From contig JAPTOF010000007.1 of NCBI GenBank assembly GCA_028554755.1, positions 590,001 through 654,000 of the forward strand: a stretch of DNA of 64,000 nucleotides, in the 5' to 3' direction. A model generated the notes under the pieces. That model saw only the letters and a list, made by a program, of their open reading frames with translations, had not been told where the DNA came from and ran no database searches. The position numbers were made by a program, and so were the translations under genes. The first letter of the stretch is position 1. Each line of letters starts with the position of its first letter. Source of the stretch: Cordia subcordata. Its lineage: Eukaryota; Streptophyta; Magnoliopsida; Boraginales; Cordiaceae. This document shows positions 35,290-50,991 of this stretch, in pieces.

Positions 35290-36343
35290 TACAAGACTTG
35301 TTCCAGGATTTTAAGGAAACAAAAAGCTTCTTCAAATGCAACAACTAACTATAAAAGACGTATGTAAGATGAAAATGCATGGTTTGCTACAAGTAACAAG
35401 GAAATGTTCATGTATATATATAAAAAGTTTACCGAATTTTGTAATGCCAACTGATCAACTGAATGAATGACGATGATTGGCCTTGAGAGTTGACCCCCCT
35501 TGCAACTAGCTTCATGCAATCTCGCACCACTCCCATTTCTAGTTTGACCACTTCCAAGACAATTATTGACTCCTTCATCCTAAACATTTATATAATTAAA
35601 ACCGTGTTAATTCCGTAGCTATAAAATGGCCACTTAATTGGGATTTAAAATTCCTGGAGTTGAGCCCCTCATGATTTATATCTAGTGTGGCAAACTACCT
35701 TGCTCAGAAAAATCCTTGTAATTCCCCCTGTACTTTTTGAAACAAAACACGATATTTTTTCGAACAGGGGACACGTATGTGATGTTTTACGAAATAAACA
35801 GAATTATGACACTATTTTGATAATATAGATGAGGGTTTGACGCACTTTTTATATAAACTGAATATGTGTTTGCGTGAAAAATTTTTTAAAGGCCAAAAGC
35901 ACTCGGCCATATCTATGACGAGACTTTGACCTTTTCTAATAATGATGTTACCAAGTAGTGGGTTGTTCTCAATCACTTGGTAAACAATTGGGTTTGAATC
36001 TATTTTACTTTTCCTAAAAAGGGCAATTAGTAAAATAATTAGTACCTTCCAAATTCGTCAATTTTTTAAATTGTATATTCAAATTCGGACGGGAGATCCT
36101 TTGATTTGCACAATCTTAGAGACTTAGACCTATTCCGAACATGTAGCAGATTAAGTTTAATTTGACAAAAGACTTGCCCAGTTAAAAGATATTAATTATA
36201 TTAATGCCAACTGGAGAGTTCATTAGTTTAGTTCTGGTGGAATTGGCATTAACGTTGGAGTCCAATGGCTTGTATTTTATTAACATTATTAATCTAAATT
36301 ACTCTACAGAAAAAATGATTTCTAGGTTCCTTTTTTTATACAT
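35290..36343. other. Unit B spacer
   Basis: Non-coding. It matches unit 0 (2,155-2,360) and unit A (16,475-16,560, 18,003-18,300) in order. No gene is seen. Confidence 0.6.
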
Positions 36344-36346
36344 TAA

Positions 36347-37425
36347 GGCTCCGTTTATTTGTAGGAAAATGTTTTCGTAGAAAATATTTTCCAAATTTTT
36401 TGCTATTTGGTAGTACAAGAAAATAAGTCAATAGGAAACATTTTGTGGTTAAAGGAAAACCCTAGTTCAAAATGAAGGAAAATGTTTTCTGGTGATTAAG
36501 GAGAAGAAAATATTTTTGGAATTAAAGAATAATTCAAATGGTTGATACTATCTCCCTCAGACTTGTGGTACTGGGTTCAATACTGTTGAGGTGGGGGTTT
36601 AACCCAAAAAAATTTATAAATAGTAACTTCCCCTCTTAATCCGCCCCACACACCTCACCCTACCCCTAGTCCCACTCTACCCCCACCTTACCCCCTTAAA
36701 ATTTTAAAAATAAAAATTAAAAATTAAAAAATAGAAAATAAAGATTTTTAAATTAAAATTTTTAAAATTCAAAAAATAAAAAATTTTAAAAAATAAAAAT
36801 TAAATAATTAAAAATTAAAAAATCAAAAACCAAAAATTCAAAAATTAAAAAGATCTAAAAATTAAAAATTTGAAGATTAGAAATATGAGAATTTAAAAAT
36901 AAAAATTAAAATTAAAAAGTTATTTTACTAATTTATTAATCTCAAATTTATTATTTATCGTTTGTTTAAATAATATGTTTTAGTTTAATTTTTCAATTTT
37001 TTATTACTTTATTAATTCTCATTTATTGATTTTTTTTGTTTTATTTTAATTCTAATTTTTATTTTATATTTTTAATTTTTATATTTTAATTGTAATTTCT
37101 GTTCATTTATTAATTTTAATTTTTGCATTTTATTTTTACTTTAAATAATGTATTTTAATTTTTATTTTTTATTAATTTATTAATTTTTATTGTTTAATTT
37201 TTTATTAATTTTTTATTTTATTTTTAATTTAAATAATATATTTTTAAGTACAAAATACATTTTACTTATAAAACTTTCTCTTTCCCAAGTATAACTGCCA
37301 AACACCGAAAAACATTTTCCTGTATAACAACAAAACACCAAAAAAATATTCTGTTTTTCAAAAAAATATTTTCCCTAGAAAACATTTTCCTCCAGCAAGT
37401 TATTTTCATGCAAACAAATGGAGGC
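36347..37425. mobile_element. Harbinger/Tourist-like element, 1.08 kb
   Basis: The inverted ends are GGCTCCGTTTATTTG and, from the right, GCCTCCATTTGTTTGC. The flanks carry a TAA duplication (36,344-36,346 and 37,426-37,428), the TWA target type of PIF/Harbinger elements. Unit A has the empty site with a single TAA at about 18,346 ('agacattaaactaaata'), which confirms the borders. The interior is a long AAATTAAAAATT-type low-complexity stretch plus a C-rich patch at 36,640-36,700 and encodes nothing. Confidence 0.8.
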
Positions 37426-37499
37426 TAAACTAAATAAGTCTCCTAATTATTTGTTTCCTTGTTAGCTAAAGTGATGAGAAAAGTTAACTAACTTTACAA

Positions 37500-37612
37500 A
37501 ATATTACTTTTGCCCTTGATGGGATAATAGAGTAATTTGTTTTTTGCCCTTCATGAGATAATAGAGTAATTTGTTTTTTGTCCTTGATGAGATAATAGAG
37601 TAATTTGTTTTT
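37500..37612. repeat. Tandem repeat, three units of about 39 bp
   Basis: The phrase 'GATAATAGAGTAATTTGTTT' recurs three times, each followed by a T-rich stretch and 'CCTTGATG' or a variant. Only a weakly similar area exists in unit A. Confidence 0.85.
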
Positions 37613-38045
37613 TCTTTGTTTATTGCATGATATACTTATCCATTGCTACTATGGACAAGAATTTTTGTTTAGATACTAGTCGCATATGGCCCCCTAAGTT
37701 TAAATAGGCGATTTAAGAATGTGGGTCTTAGGATTTTAATTTTGGCCAAGTTAATAATCTTATTCTTACATATAGTTTAATTGTGTGAGACAGAGAGTGA
37801 CATAAAGCAAGACCTTGGGAGAGTAGAATTCAAGAGGTGGGTTCTCAAGCCTGAGCCCTCTCTCCGTACTATGAATTTATTAGTTTATAATGGATTCTCT
37901 TGTTTATCATTAAAAGTATATGTAAGGCCAAATCACTTTAAATCTGTGTCCATTGTGCATTTTTCTCTGTTTAATTCTTTGTTCCAACACTTTGATTTCC
38001 TGACATCTTCCTATTATCAATTGTTATACCTCTTATTTCAAAAAA

Positions 38046-38118
38046 TTCACTTAAAAGAATGAAGAAGGGATAGCCATGGGGGTACTTAAAAGAATGAAGA
38101 AGGGATAGCCATGGGGGT
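38046..38118. repeat. Perfect 36-bp tandem duplication
   Basis: The phrase 'AAAAGAATGAAGAAGGGATA' plus 'GCCATGGGGGT' is repeated immediately, spaced by 'acttа'-type junction bases. Unit A has a single related copy at about 19,650 ('gaagaagtgatagccatggg'). Confidence 0.8.
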
Positions 38119-38775
38119 TGGTGTAGTGTGATAATATTGGCAAGGCTAGCTTAAATTATTTGCTATGTAGAAGGAAGAATTAGTGAAAAGATAGTTTAAG
38201 GCAAAGATCTGGAAAAGAAGTAGAAGTGCAAAGCGTTGGCAACGAAGTTGAAAAATTCTTTGTTCCGATAAGATTATGCATCTGCATTATGAGTTAGTCA
38301 TATTCTGTGAAATGTGACATGGAACAACTTGCACCAGTGAATTGTTAGCACTGTGACATTAAAAAGATTTTCAGACGCAAATAACTTAAATTTATTCTGC
38401 AGTGGATGCCACCGTACATGCATGCATACACAGCACTAGTCGATTCCACTGCCACCACACAGTCATGAACATTTTATCTGAAGTTAATGGGATTTCATTT
38501 AATTATATGTTCAACATGTTGAAGCATGTAAAAGTTCATACCATGGGAATCAAATATTTTAGCTGATCTAATAACTCTTGACCCACCAAAAACCATAAAG
38601 CATCCATAACTACTAAATTGCTGACATCAACAACTTGTATATTTGGATTAACTTTTCTTTTAAAAGTATTTTTTCTTATAATTTTTTAAAAAATTATGTA
38701 TATCGTCTGAAGAAAAATTAAATTTGAACTTCTTTCAAATTTTTAACTTTTTCTTTAAAGTCATTCAAATATTAT

Positions 38776-39002
38776 GGGCTTGTTTGGATTGATTTTTTTT
38801 AAAAAAAAAATATTTTTTCTTGAAAAGATTACATTAAATTTGCAATAACTATTTGGTTTGATTTCCAAAAAAACTAAAACTCTAAAAAAAATTTCAAATA
38901 CATCTTTTTTAAAAATCAAAATTTTTAACTTCTCAAAAAAAATTATTTTTTAAAAATTATTAAAAAAACACGCTTTTAAAAAAAATAAATCCAAACGAGC
39001 CC
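38776..39002. mobile_element. Small TIR MITE upstream of peroxidase B
   Basis: The inverted ends are GGGCTTGTTTGGATTGATTT and GGGCTCGTTTGGATTTATTT. The flanks share TAT on both sides. The interior is A/T runs with a 'TTAAATTTGCAATAACTATT' core (approximate) that recurs at 54,410-54,430 in a related element. It is not present at the corresponding place in unit A (about 20,850). Confidence 0.7.
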
Positions 39003-39281
39003 TATAGATATATTTTTCTTAAAAAAAAAAAAAAAGTACTTTTTCACAAAATTAAAAGAGGGCCTAAAAGCACTACGTACTCTACATAGCTTTCTGCATT
39101 ATGAATGTTAGTACAGCTCGCACTTCGTAAGTATCTAATCTAGCCCAGTCTTTTCAAAGTGCAGCCGCCTTACATCACAGCACTAAATGTAATCTTGTAC
39201 TTAGCATGAACTATCAAGACAAATACTATATTAATTATGGATTTTTTTTTAATTCAGTAATCAGATTCTTTAATCTTGGTT

Positions 39282-39293
39282 TATAAATTAAGC
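39282..39293 (+). promoter_or_regulatory. Putative TATA box of peroxidase B
   Basis: TATAAATTAAGC lies 104 bp before the start codon and is identical to the boxes before peroxidases A and D. Confidence 0.65.
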
Positions 39294-39370
39294 ACTCTCG
39301 GCCCTAATCTTATACTTCACATCTTAATTTTCTCCTAATAATCACAAAGCGTAAATAAAAACTTGAGTAG

Positions 39371-42269
<2,899 letters not shown>

Positions 42270-42412
42270 AAAGACTAATTATTAATTAAGCTTAATTAGC
42301 CGAGTCATCTTGATGATGTAATTATGACGAAAAATTGTAATGCAATAGCATATAATATTGTACCTTACGCTAAAACAGATCGGACTGTAATATTTCAAAA
42401 ATAATATACAAT

Positions 42413-42418
42413 AATAAA
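42413..42418 (+). terminator. Putative polyadenylation signal of peroxidase B
   Basis: AATAAA lies about 145 bp after the stop codon, within a 3'-UTR block that is conserved in pseudogene C. That block is where the 734-bp MULE-like element inserted in copy C. Confidence 0.45.
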
Positions 42419-42419
42419 G

Positions 42420-43373
42420 TGTGCACGTCTTTTCCTAATATCAATAGTTGTTAAGTAGATACAAGAATTCTCAAATTAGAATTTATGTTAAACACAGACT
42501 GAACCTACATAAAAATTAGTGATGTATAGAATAAAATAGTAATTAGACACTTTTTTTTTTTTGGTTTGGTTACAGTAATTAGACACTTTATGAAGCGAAA
42601 GTAGAAGAACTCAATCAAAGCGATTCACTTGAGAAAATATGGATATAAATGGCATGCATGGCTTATATATGGATATAAATGTAGTACTCAACATAAAAAA
42701 AAAAATTATTCTTAACTTATATGCAAATTGATACAATACTGCATGAATTAACTAAATAGAAACAAATTTAAATTTTAGGTACGTGAAAAGAAATTTTAGA
42801 GACACTATATTTTTCAGCGGATCGTTTCAACTTTCAACTACAAATTAATTTTCTAAGCATTCCCTATTTTCTCCATTCCACCCCCCCCCCCTCTTTTTCC
42901 GTTGCTCCTTTTACTTTTTGAATTAATTTTTTTAGACACGTATGGGGCACGCGAACAGAAATAAAGTAGCAAAAATTATGAAGTTTGTCTCTAAGTCCTC
43001 CTTATAATACAAAATGCAAAACAAAGAAAAATACAGTCGTGTTATATTTTTGACTGATAAATTTTGCGGTATCAACATTATAGTTTATGTTTTTTGTGAG
43101 ATGAAGGCTGCTATTTAGTTGGCAAGAATGAAAAAGAAATTAAAGAAGAAAACGCGAATGCGATGGGAGCACGTCCTATGTATAAAATATTAACAATTGA
43201 GATAAAAAGAAATCCATGCACAACGTATGGGGTGATCTTTTTAAATTTTAGTGATCAGATTTGGACTAATTATAAACTGGATAAAATACACCAAATCACT
43301 TTACGATTTATCATAAATACACAACACCTCCACAACAACAATATGACATGAGATGACAAATGATGTATTGCAG
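42420..43373. other. Spacer between peroxidases B and C
   Basis: No exon is seen. It contains C(11) at 42,881-42,891. A block at 43,163-43,225 ('gggagcacgtcctat' onward) recurs at 45,257-45,318 upstream of peroxidase D. It therefore appears to be promoter-distal DNA of copy C, whose exons 1 and 2 are missing. Confidence 0.6.
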
Positions 43374-44292
<919 letters not shown>

Positions 44293-44339
44293 TGTTAAAA
44301 AATAAATAAATAAAAGGAAATATAATATCATTTCAAAAA

Positions 44340-45073
44340 GGGTGAACTACTCAACGTCCCCCTGTGGTTTGACAAATGTGCGCAATATACCATGTGGTTA
44401 CGAAACTAATTAAGTCACCCCCTGTAGTTTTAACGAGGGTATACATAGACCCCCTCCGTTAATTTTTTCATCCAAAATAACGTGTTTTGACATGCACACA
44501 CAGCTTGTGCAATTTTGCTTTCTTTTTTCATAATAAATGCATTAAATAAGTTTTTCTATCCTTAATTTGTTTTTAAAAAAAAGAAATTAAATTAAAAAAA
44601 AAAACCACCCCTGCCACCCCCAGCCCCAGCCCCATCCAGCCCCCACTCCCACTACCCCTACCCCCCACGTCCTCCACCACCCCCGCCCCCGGCTGCCCCC
44701 ACCCCTGTCATCCCTCATGTTTTCTTTTTTTTTGTGTGTGTTTTTCCTAATTTTATTTCTTATTTATTATTTTAAATAAAATAAAGGTAAAATAAATATT
44801 TTATTTAATAAGTTAGGGGCAAAATGGACTTTTTAAGACTTTTTTAAAGTTTTTTTTTTAATAAATTGAAGGTAAAATAGATTTTTTTATTGGATTAGAC
44901 AAGAGCAAAAATGAAATTTTACTAAAATTCATTAAAAAGCTAATGGCAGTTAGCTTTAGGGGGTCGTGTGCACTATCGTTGAAATTATAAAGGGTGAAGT
45001 AGCTAATTTATAAAATATAGGAAAAAGTTGTGAATATTAGTCAAACCACAAGGGAGAGTTGAGCAATTCATCC
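44340..45073. mobile_element. 734-bp long-TIR MULE-type element
   Basis: It is flanked by a perfect 9-bp duplication, TTTCAAAAA (44,331-44,339 and 45,074-45,082). The paralogous 3' UTR of peroxidase B (about 42,393-42,401, 'atttcaaaaataatatacaataa' region) is the empty site. The TIRs run about 115 bp, starting GGGTGAACTACTCAAC and, from the right, GGATGAATTGCTCAAC; both include TGTGGTTTGAC or a close form. A C-rich patch (44,605-44,715) lies inside. No coding sequence is seen. Confidence 0.85.
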
Positions 45074-45703
45074 TTTCAAAAATAATGTTGCAATAATAAA
45101 TTGTAATAGCATGTGACACCTAGTGATAGTGTAAACATGTTGCATTTGGTGTCACATGACAAAATAGCATTAAATATAGAGTACTCTAGTCTAGTATATA
45201 TATACGTTTGTTTATTCACATCATTTTATAAATGTGACAACCGCACGACCTACAATGGGAGCACGTCCTATCCATAAAGTATCAACAATGAAATCGAAAA
45301 ACATCCATGGACATTTAACGCATGCACGTGGTACTTAATTGTCAAAAAAAATGGAAGATAGATCACTGCCCTAACAGTTTTATTAGTTGTGCTATTAATA
45401 AGGTACAACAAGCACTGACCAGAAGAAATATATCAATAATAATCAAGAAACACATGAAACAATCGAGATACGTGTTGCATACAATTAGTAGCAAAACTAG
45501 AATTTGGACGTGACAAGGGCAAAATATTAAAAAATTTTACTCAAAAAAATTAATTAAAAAAATTATAATAAAATATCATAAACACAAATACATATATATT
45601 TTTCCTTTTGAGTTAAGGAGAGCAAAATACACATATAAATTTACTTTTTAGTAAATAAATTTTTTGTAATTTTTGGACTAGGGGAGGCAGCTGCCCCTAT
45701 TTG

Positions 45704-45718
45704 CCCCCCCCCCCCCCC
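45704..45718. repeat. Homopolymer C(15)
   Basis: Fifteen consecutive C residues follow 'ggcagctgcccctatttg'. This is the GC-rich border of a small repeat whose 'gcggagc' type end motif recurs at 46,150 and 46,680. Confidence 0.9.
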
Positions 45719-45784
45719 GCTCCGCGACTGCATGCAATAATAATGGTAGATTTTAGTGTAGTAAAAGTCAAGTTTCACTTGGGC

Positions 45785-45796
45785 TATAAATTAAGC
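45785..45796 (+). promoter_or_regulatory. Putative TATA box of peroxidase D
   Basis: TATAAATTAAGC lies 64 bp before the start codon and is shared with peroxidases A and B. Confidence 0.55.
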
Positions 45797-45841
45797 TTCA
45801 AGGGTCCTATCTCTAATCACAAATTAAGGATGTTGGAATAG

Positions 45842-46132
<291 letters not shown>

Positions 46133-46452
46133 TAAGCATGCATGCATGCAGTGGTGGAGCCAGAGATCCACTGTAGGGGAAAATCAACAAATTTTTTACT
46201 CAAAAAATTAATGAAAATCTTTTTAATAAGACATTCTATTTAAAAGATAACCCAAATAGTGTATCAATTTTAAGATTTCATTTTACATGTACATACTCGT
46301 ATTTTATTTGTGATAAATTAGTCTCGTAATTAAAAGGTCTATGTTAACTATTAGTCTTATAAATCTTACGTTACTCTGCGTTAGAAAAACACGTTATAGA
46401 AGATTTCCACAATTGGAAAAGGTTATTTTTGATTTTGATCTTGTCGATATAG

Positions 46453-46668
<216 letters not shown>

Positions 46669-46675
46669 TAACTCA

Positions 46676-47262
46676 CCCGAGAGCGGAACCAGAAATTTGT
46701 TATTGGAGGGGATTTAAAGGAATAATGTTAAGTAAATCAACAAGTTTCCTCTCTTAATGTGAGAGGGAGTTGTAACAACAATAGTTAGTGATATTAGAAA
46801 AAAAAATTTAATATTTAACAAAATAATATACAAAAATTTACTCATTAAATTTCTCTTTCTTTTATGAAATTATTTAGCCAATAAAATAAATAAATTATAT
46901 ATGGAAAATCTCCCTAAATAAATTTTCGATGAAAAGCTACCCGAAATTCATGAACTTTTTTAAATATACCGTGCCAAGAAAACACTCTAAATACTTAACC
47001 AGCAAAATAAATAAATTAAACATTATTGAGATTTATTCATTAAAATTATTTATTTATTATAAAATTTTGATTACTAAGATATTATTTGTATGGAAAAATA
47101 TATACTAAAAAACATTAAACTTCAAACAAAAAAATAAAGGAGAGAGAAAAAAATTTAAGGGGAGCAAGAAAAAAATTTTGAAAAAATTACATACACTAAT
47201 ATATACTTTTTTGAAGCTTGGGATGGGTGTTGTCCCGCTCCCGTGTCCCGCTCCCAAACTCA
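46676..47262. mobile_element. Repeat inserted in peroxidase D intron 2
   Basis: The segment opens with 'gagcggaaccagaaattt' and closes with GC-rich 'gtcccgctcccgtgtcccgc'. This is the pattern of a dicot repeat family whose ends read like 'gcggagccagga' and whose right end is a run of C-rich triplets. A related opening is seen at 46,150 in intron 1. No target duplication was found. It sits where the first half of exon 3 should be. Confidence 0.4.
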
Positions 47263-48236
47263 CCTTAAAGAACGTATTAAATTTGTCTCAAGAATAAATT
47301 TTGTAGCACTACAATGTATTTTAAAGCATGTTCTGTATCAATTAAAATTCGGTCAATATTTATAAATAGTATAAAATAACTCCTTAATTCCTTCCCCCCT
47401 GTGACTCGCTCGATGCGATTATATCCAGGTTTGCTGTTTTCCGTCTTAGTATCGGAGACATCGTTGCATCATCAGGTACGTAAATATTCGGGACGAAAAT
47501 CCTGTCCTAACTCCTATTTGATCCTAACATTTTAACTATATTTTATATTCAACAAATCTTGACCATTAATTTAAATTTTGTCCCCCATAATCTTTACACG
47601 CATATATAAAGATAATTAGCAATTTTGTCTGTGCGTTCTAACAATATACTTCCTACTATGTTTCAAAGTATCATTATGTCGACTTCATTTATAACTAATA
47701 TTAGAAGAGTATTTGATGTATAAAATAACTTTAATTAACTAACCGTAAGAGACATTGACTATCTTTATCAACTAGATTTTATTAACAAATTTGTAAACGA
47801 AAAAGATGAAAACTTGCCTTGGAACTCAAAATTTAAATCTTCAAACCAATAAATTTTAAACACAACTCAAACTTGAATTCGACAATTATGTTATACCCTT
47901 TTAAAAGATTTTTTGACAAGCATATAAAAAGTAAAAGTTTCTTGTTTGTAACTTTATTATTTGATATATCAATAACATATTTATAATTCTTATAGATATT
48001 CTTTTTCGCCTTATGTCTTTGAATTAAAGTCAATATTATGTATGTAATATTTGAGATTAATCTATTTGATTAAATATACTCTGCTGTGTGATTAAAGTCA
48101 ATATAATGTACATGGTATGTGCTGTCAATTCAACACATTGTATCATATTTAAAGCATTAATTAATAATATTCAACAAAATTACAAAATAACTTTTTTAAG
48201 CTGACATGTAATGCATGCTCTCATTCAAGATTAAAA

Positions 48237-48658
48237 GGGTGTTTAGCTTTGCGTTTCTTAAGCAACCTATAAACAATTATTATTTATAAGTAACTTTTTA
48301 TGCTTATAAGCAAATGAAGAATAAGCAAAGAAATATTCGAATAAAATGTGTTTATAAACTAGTAACATGTTTGGTAAATATGTACTTATAAGTCGTAATG
48401 TCTGTTAAAATTATTAAAAGGACCTCATATTAATAATTTTCTTGTAATTTTAAGGGGACATAAATGTCATTGTACTTGGTCAATCCTTGGTGCTTAAAAA
48501 AAAAAAATTAGCGAGATGATGCTTTTTTTTGTTGCTTATAAGTCAACTTTACCTATTTATAAGCAGAATTTGCCAATTGCCAAACGTAAAAAAAATTATT
48601 TTATTTTTTTTACTTATAAGGAGGTTTAACAAGCTTATAAGCACTCCCAAACACTGTC
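48237..48658. repeat. Copy of the 'GTGTTT..CTTATAAGC' repeat family in intron 3
   Basis: The ends are inverted (AGGGTGTTTAGCTTTGCG and, from the right, TAGACAGTGTTTGGGAGTGC), with internal CTTATAAGC motifs. Relatives are at 29,437-29,600, 40,043-40,205, 52,827-52,937 and about 53,330-53,450. Confidence 0.55.
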
Positions 48659-49548
48659 TAAGGCTATCTAACATGTCGATCGTGATGTGCAAATTAATAA
48701 CCAAAGAGGTAGCCATACAATAGGGTCGGCAAGGTGCGATTCGTTCAGCAGTAGGTTGTACAACTTCAACAAGACTGGTGGCCCAAATCCCACAATGTTA
48801 GACCCAACCATGGTGAGTGAACTCCAAAGACTGTGTGGTAATGATGGCAACAACACAGCTCCTCTCGACAGAGATTCAAGAGACTCGTTTGACAATCACT
48901 ATTTTCAATATCTGATCAATGGGAGAGGCCTTCTCAGATCCGACCAAATTCTCTACTCTAGTGATGAAGCCACAAGAACAAGAACCAAGGATCTTGTTCA
49001 ACTCTACAGCAATGATAAACTTCAATTCTTCAATGACTTCACCATTGCCATGGATAAGATCGGACGCATGTATCCGCGCATTGGCACGGAGGGGAAGGTG
49101 AGGAGGAACTGCAGGGTTGCTAATACTAATTCAAAGGGCTAACCTCACCGTGGAGTCTTGATGCTATTTGTTTCGAGAATAACGTTACTATAATAAGCGC
49201 ATGTCTCTACAATAATAATGTAATGCTTGGAGAATAATATAGAACAAAGACCTTGGTTGATCCCACACTAGTGAATGCATTTCAGTGTCCCGGAAGCCAC
49301 AGAACTGTTATTCAAAGAGAAAATTTCCAAAAGCTAATTTTCCAACCTAAAGGAAGATGCAAGGTTCGCATCTGATTTTCTGCAAATAAAAGCACAGCCA
49401 GATAGATCCTCCTCCACCTGAGAATGCCTTATAACACAAAAGACAATACTAAGAAGGGTAGACAACTGTTGCTTCGACTTTGATACACTTAGTAAGATTA
49501 TAAGGAAAGAAACATGATAATCACGCAGAAAGTATCATGTCAAAATAA

Positions 49549-50982
49549 TCACGTATCTGAAGCTGACCTTGGGATGACAGAGTTATAATGCTCACCGAGC
49601 CCAAATGCATGCCTATGGTAGGATAGCATAATGCTGCTACTCGTAGAGCCATCCGTGCTGCCTGCTTTGTACTCCTTTCCCATCTCCACGTCAGGAAACG
49701 ACCCTGAGAAAATCATGATATGCTTTTTCAGGCAGTGAGTCATAGCACCAAGTTCTAGTTGTCCTCCCCATGCCGCTGTTGACTCCACTTCTCTACAATA
49801 ATTCTCAAACCTTTCTGCAAGGGAATCATCGGACGATTCATCTGTTGTATTCTCGGAAAGGAAAAATGGGAGGAAATCAGATGCGTGTTTCCTCATGTAT
49901 GCAGCCACCATTTGACGGAGTTCTGTGTACGTATAAGGTGAAGAGCCACCAGAGTGGAAAGCCAATTGATCCTCAACGGCTCGGTAGAGACAGTGGCCAT
50001 CTGGCTTTATTTCATTAATGGTCAACCCAAGAGGTTCAAGTTTTCCTTCTAATTTTTCACTCTCTATCAGCCGGTCACTAATAATGTTGTTCTGTTCTTC
50101 TTGTATTCTTTGCTCTCTGGCCGCTTCTTGCTGGGCTCTTTTCTCACGCCGCTTAACACTCTTACTGGGTTTTGATTCTTTTAATTGATTTGCTTGATTG
50201 GTCATTGAAACACCAGCAACAGCTCTTACCAAACTATCAATATTTCCTGCATCCTTCCCATTATTATAGCCCAATGAAGCAAGCTCTTCTGCATGTCCTT
50301 CTTTAAGCTTAGCTGAAAGTTGCGATATCTCTTCTTCTACCTGTTTCTTCTTGGCTTTCTGTTCAGCTTTGCTGCCTTTAGCTGCTGCCTTTTTTAGTGC
50401 AATTTCCTTGTTCTGCAGCTGGGAAATCTCTTTCCTGCAGCGCATTAACGCCATCTCAATACAATATAGAACTGAGAGGTCCAAATTGCAATAGAAGTCG
50501 CTGATCAAACATTTTAGAACTGGATATGCACTTGTTATGATACTGCATAAATGCATGTTTAAGAAATATTCCTATATTCAGACCAGTTGTGCATCAGTTC
50601 TACCGCCATAGTAGAGAAAACCAAACTTCATCGATCAGGTATAATCATATTGAACAGTGTCATGAAACAGAAATGAGCACCACAAGCAGAACATGCTGCT
50701 GCAGAGAGAGAAGGGAAGGCGAGGGGGAGGAATGAGGGGGAGAGAGAGAGAGAGAGAGAGAAAGAGGTAGGTAGAGGTACAGAAAAGTTGCATGCAACAC
50801 ATAAAATAAGAATATTCATCATAAATTTGGTTAGAGGAGTAGGCTCAAACACAGCACCTATGCCTAGAAAGCATCTCCTCACGGGTTTCCTGCTTCTCAT
50901 CTGGTGCATTTTGCTTCTCATCTGGTGCATTTTTGGACGTCTCCGAAGACAGCTTCTCATCTGTGTCACTGGTGTTTTCCAT
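49549..50982 (-). CDS. OTU-domain deubiquitinase (OTU5/OTUD6-like)
   Basis: There are two coding exons: 50,858-50,982 and 49,549-50,434, giving 336 aa. The splice joins CATAG to GAAAGAG, giving [13 protein letters not shown]. The N-terminal half is charged and coiled-coil-like ([20 protein letters not shown]). The C-terminal OTU domain has the catalytic motif [15 protein letters not shown] (Asp and Cys) and the general-base His in [10 protein letters not shown] near the end. These match the OTUD6 group, of which Arabidopsis OTU5 is the plant member; such enzymes cleave ubiquitin from substrates and act in chromatin and phosphate-response control (family knowledge). The start ATG at 50,982 follows an acceptor (CTCTTTCAG) at about 50,991, so the leader is spliced. 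A 21-bp duplication (50,890-50,931) encodes NAPDEKQ twice. Confidence 0.92.
50738..50764. repeat. (GA)n microsatellite in the OTU gene intron
   Basis: An AGAGAGAG run lies in the first coding intron of the minus-strand gene. Confidence 0.9.
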
Positions 50983-50991
50983 TCAAGAACC

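Noticed and set aside
44600..44715. C-rich patch considered as a CpG island or promoter
   Set aside because: It lies inside a bordered MULE-type element, is C-rich rather than CpG-rich, and has a similar patch in the Harbinger-like element at 36,640-36,700.
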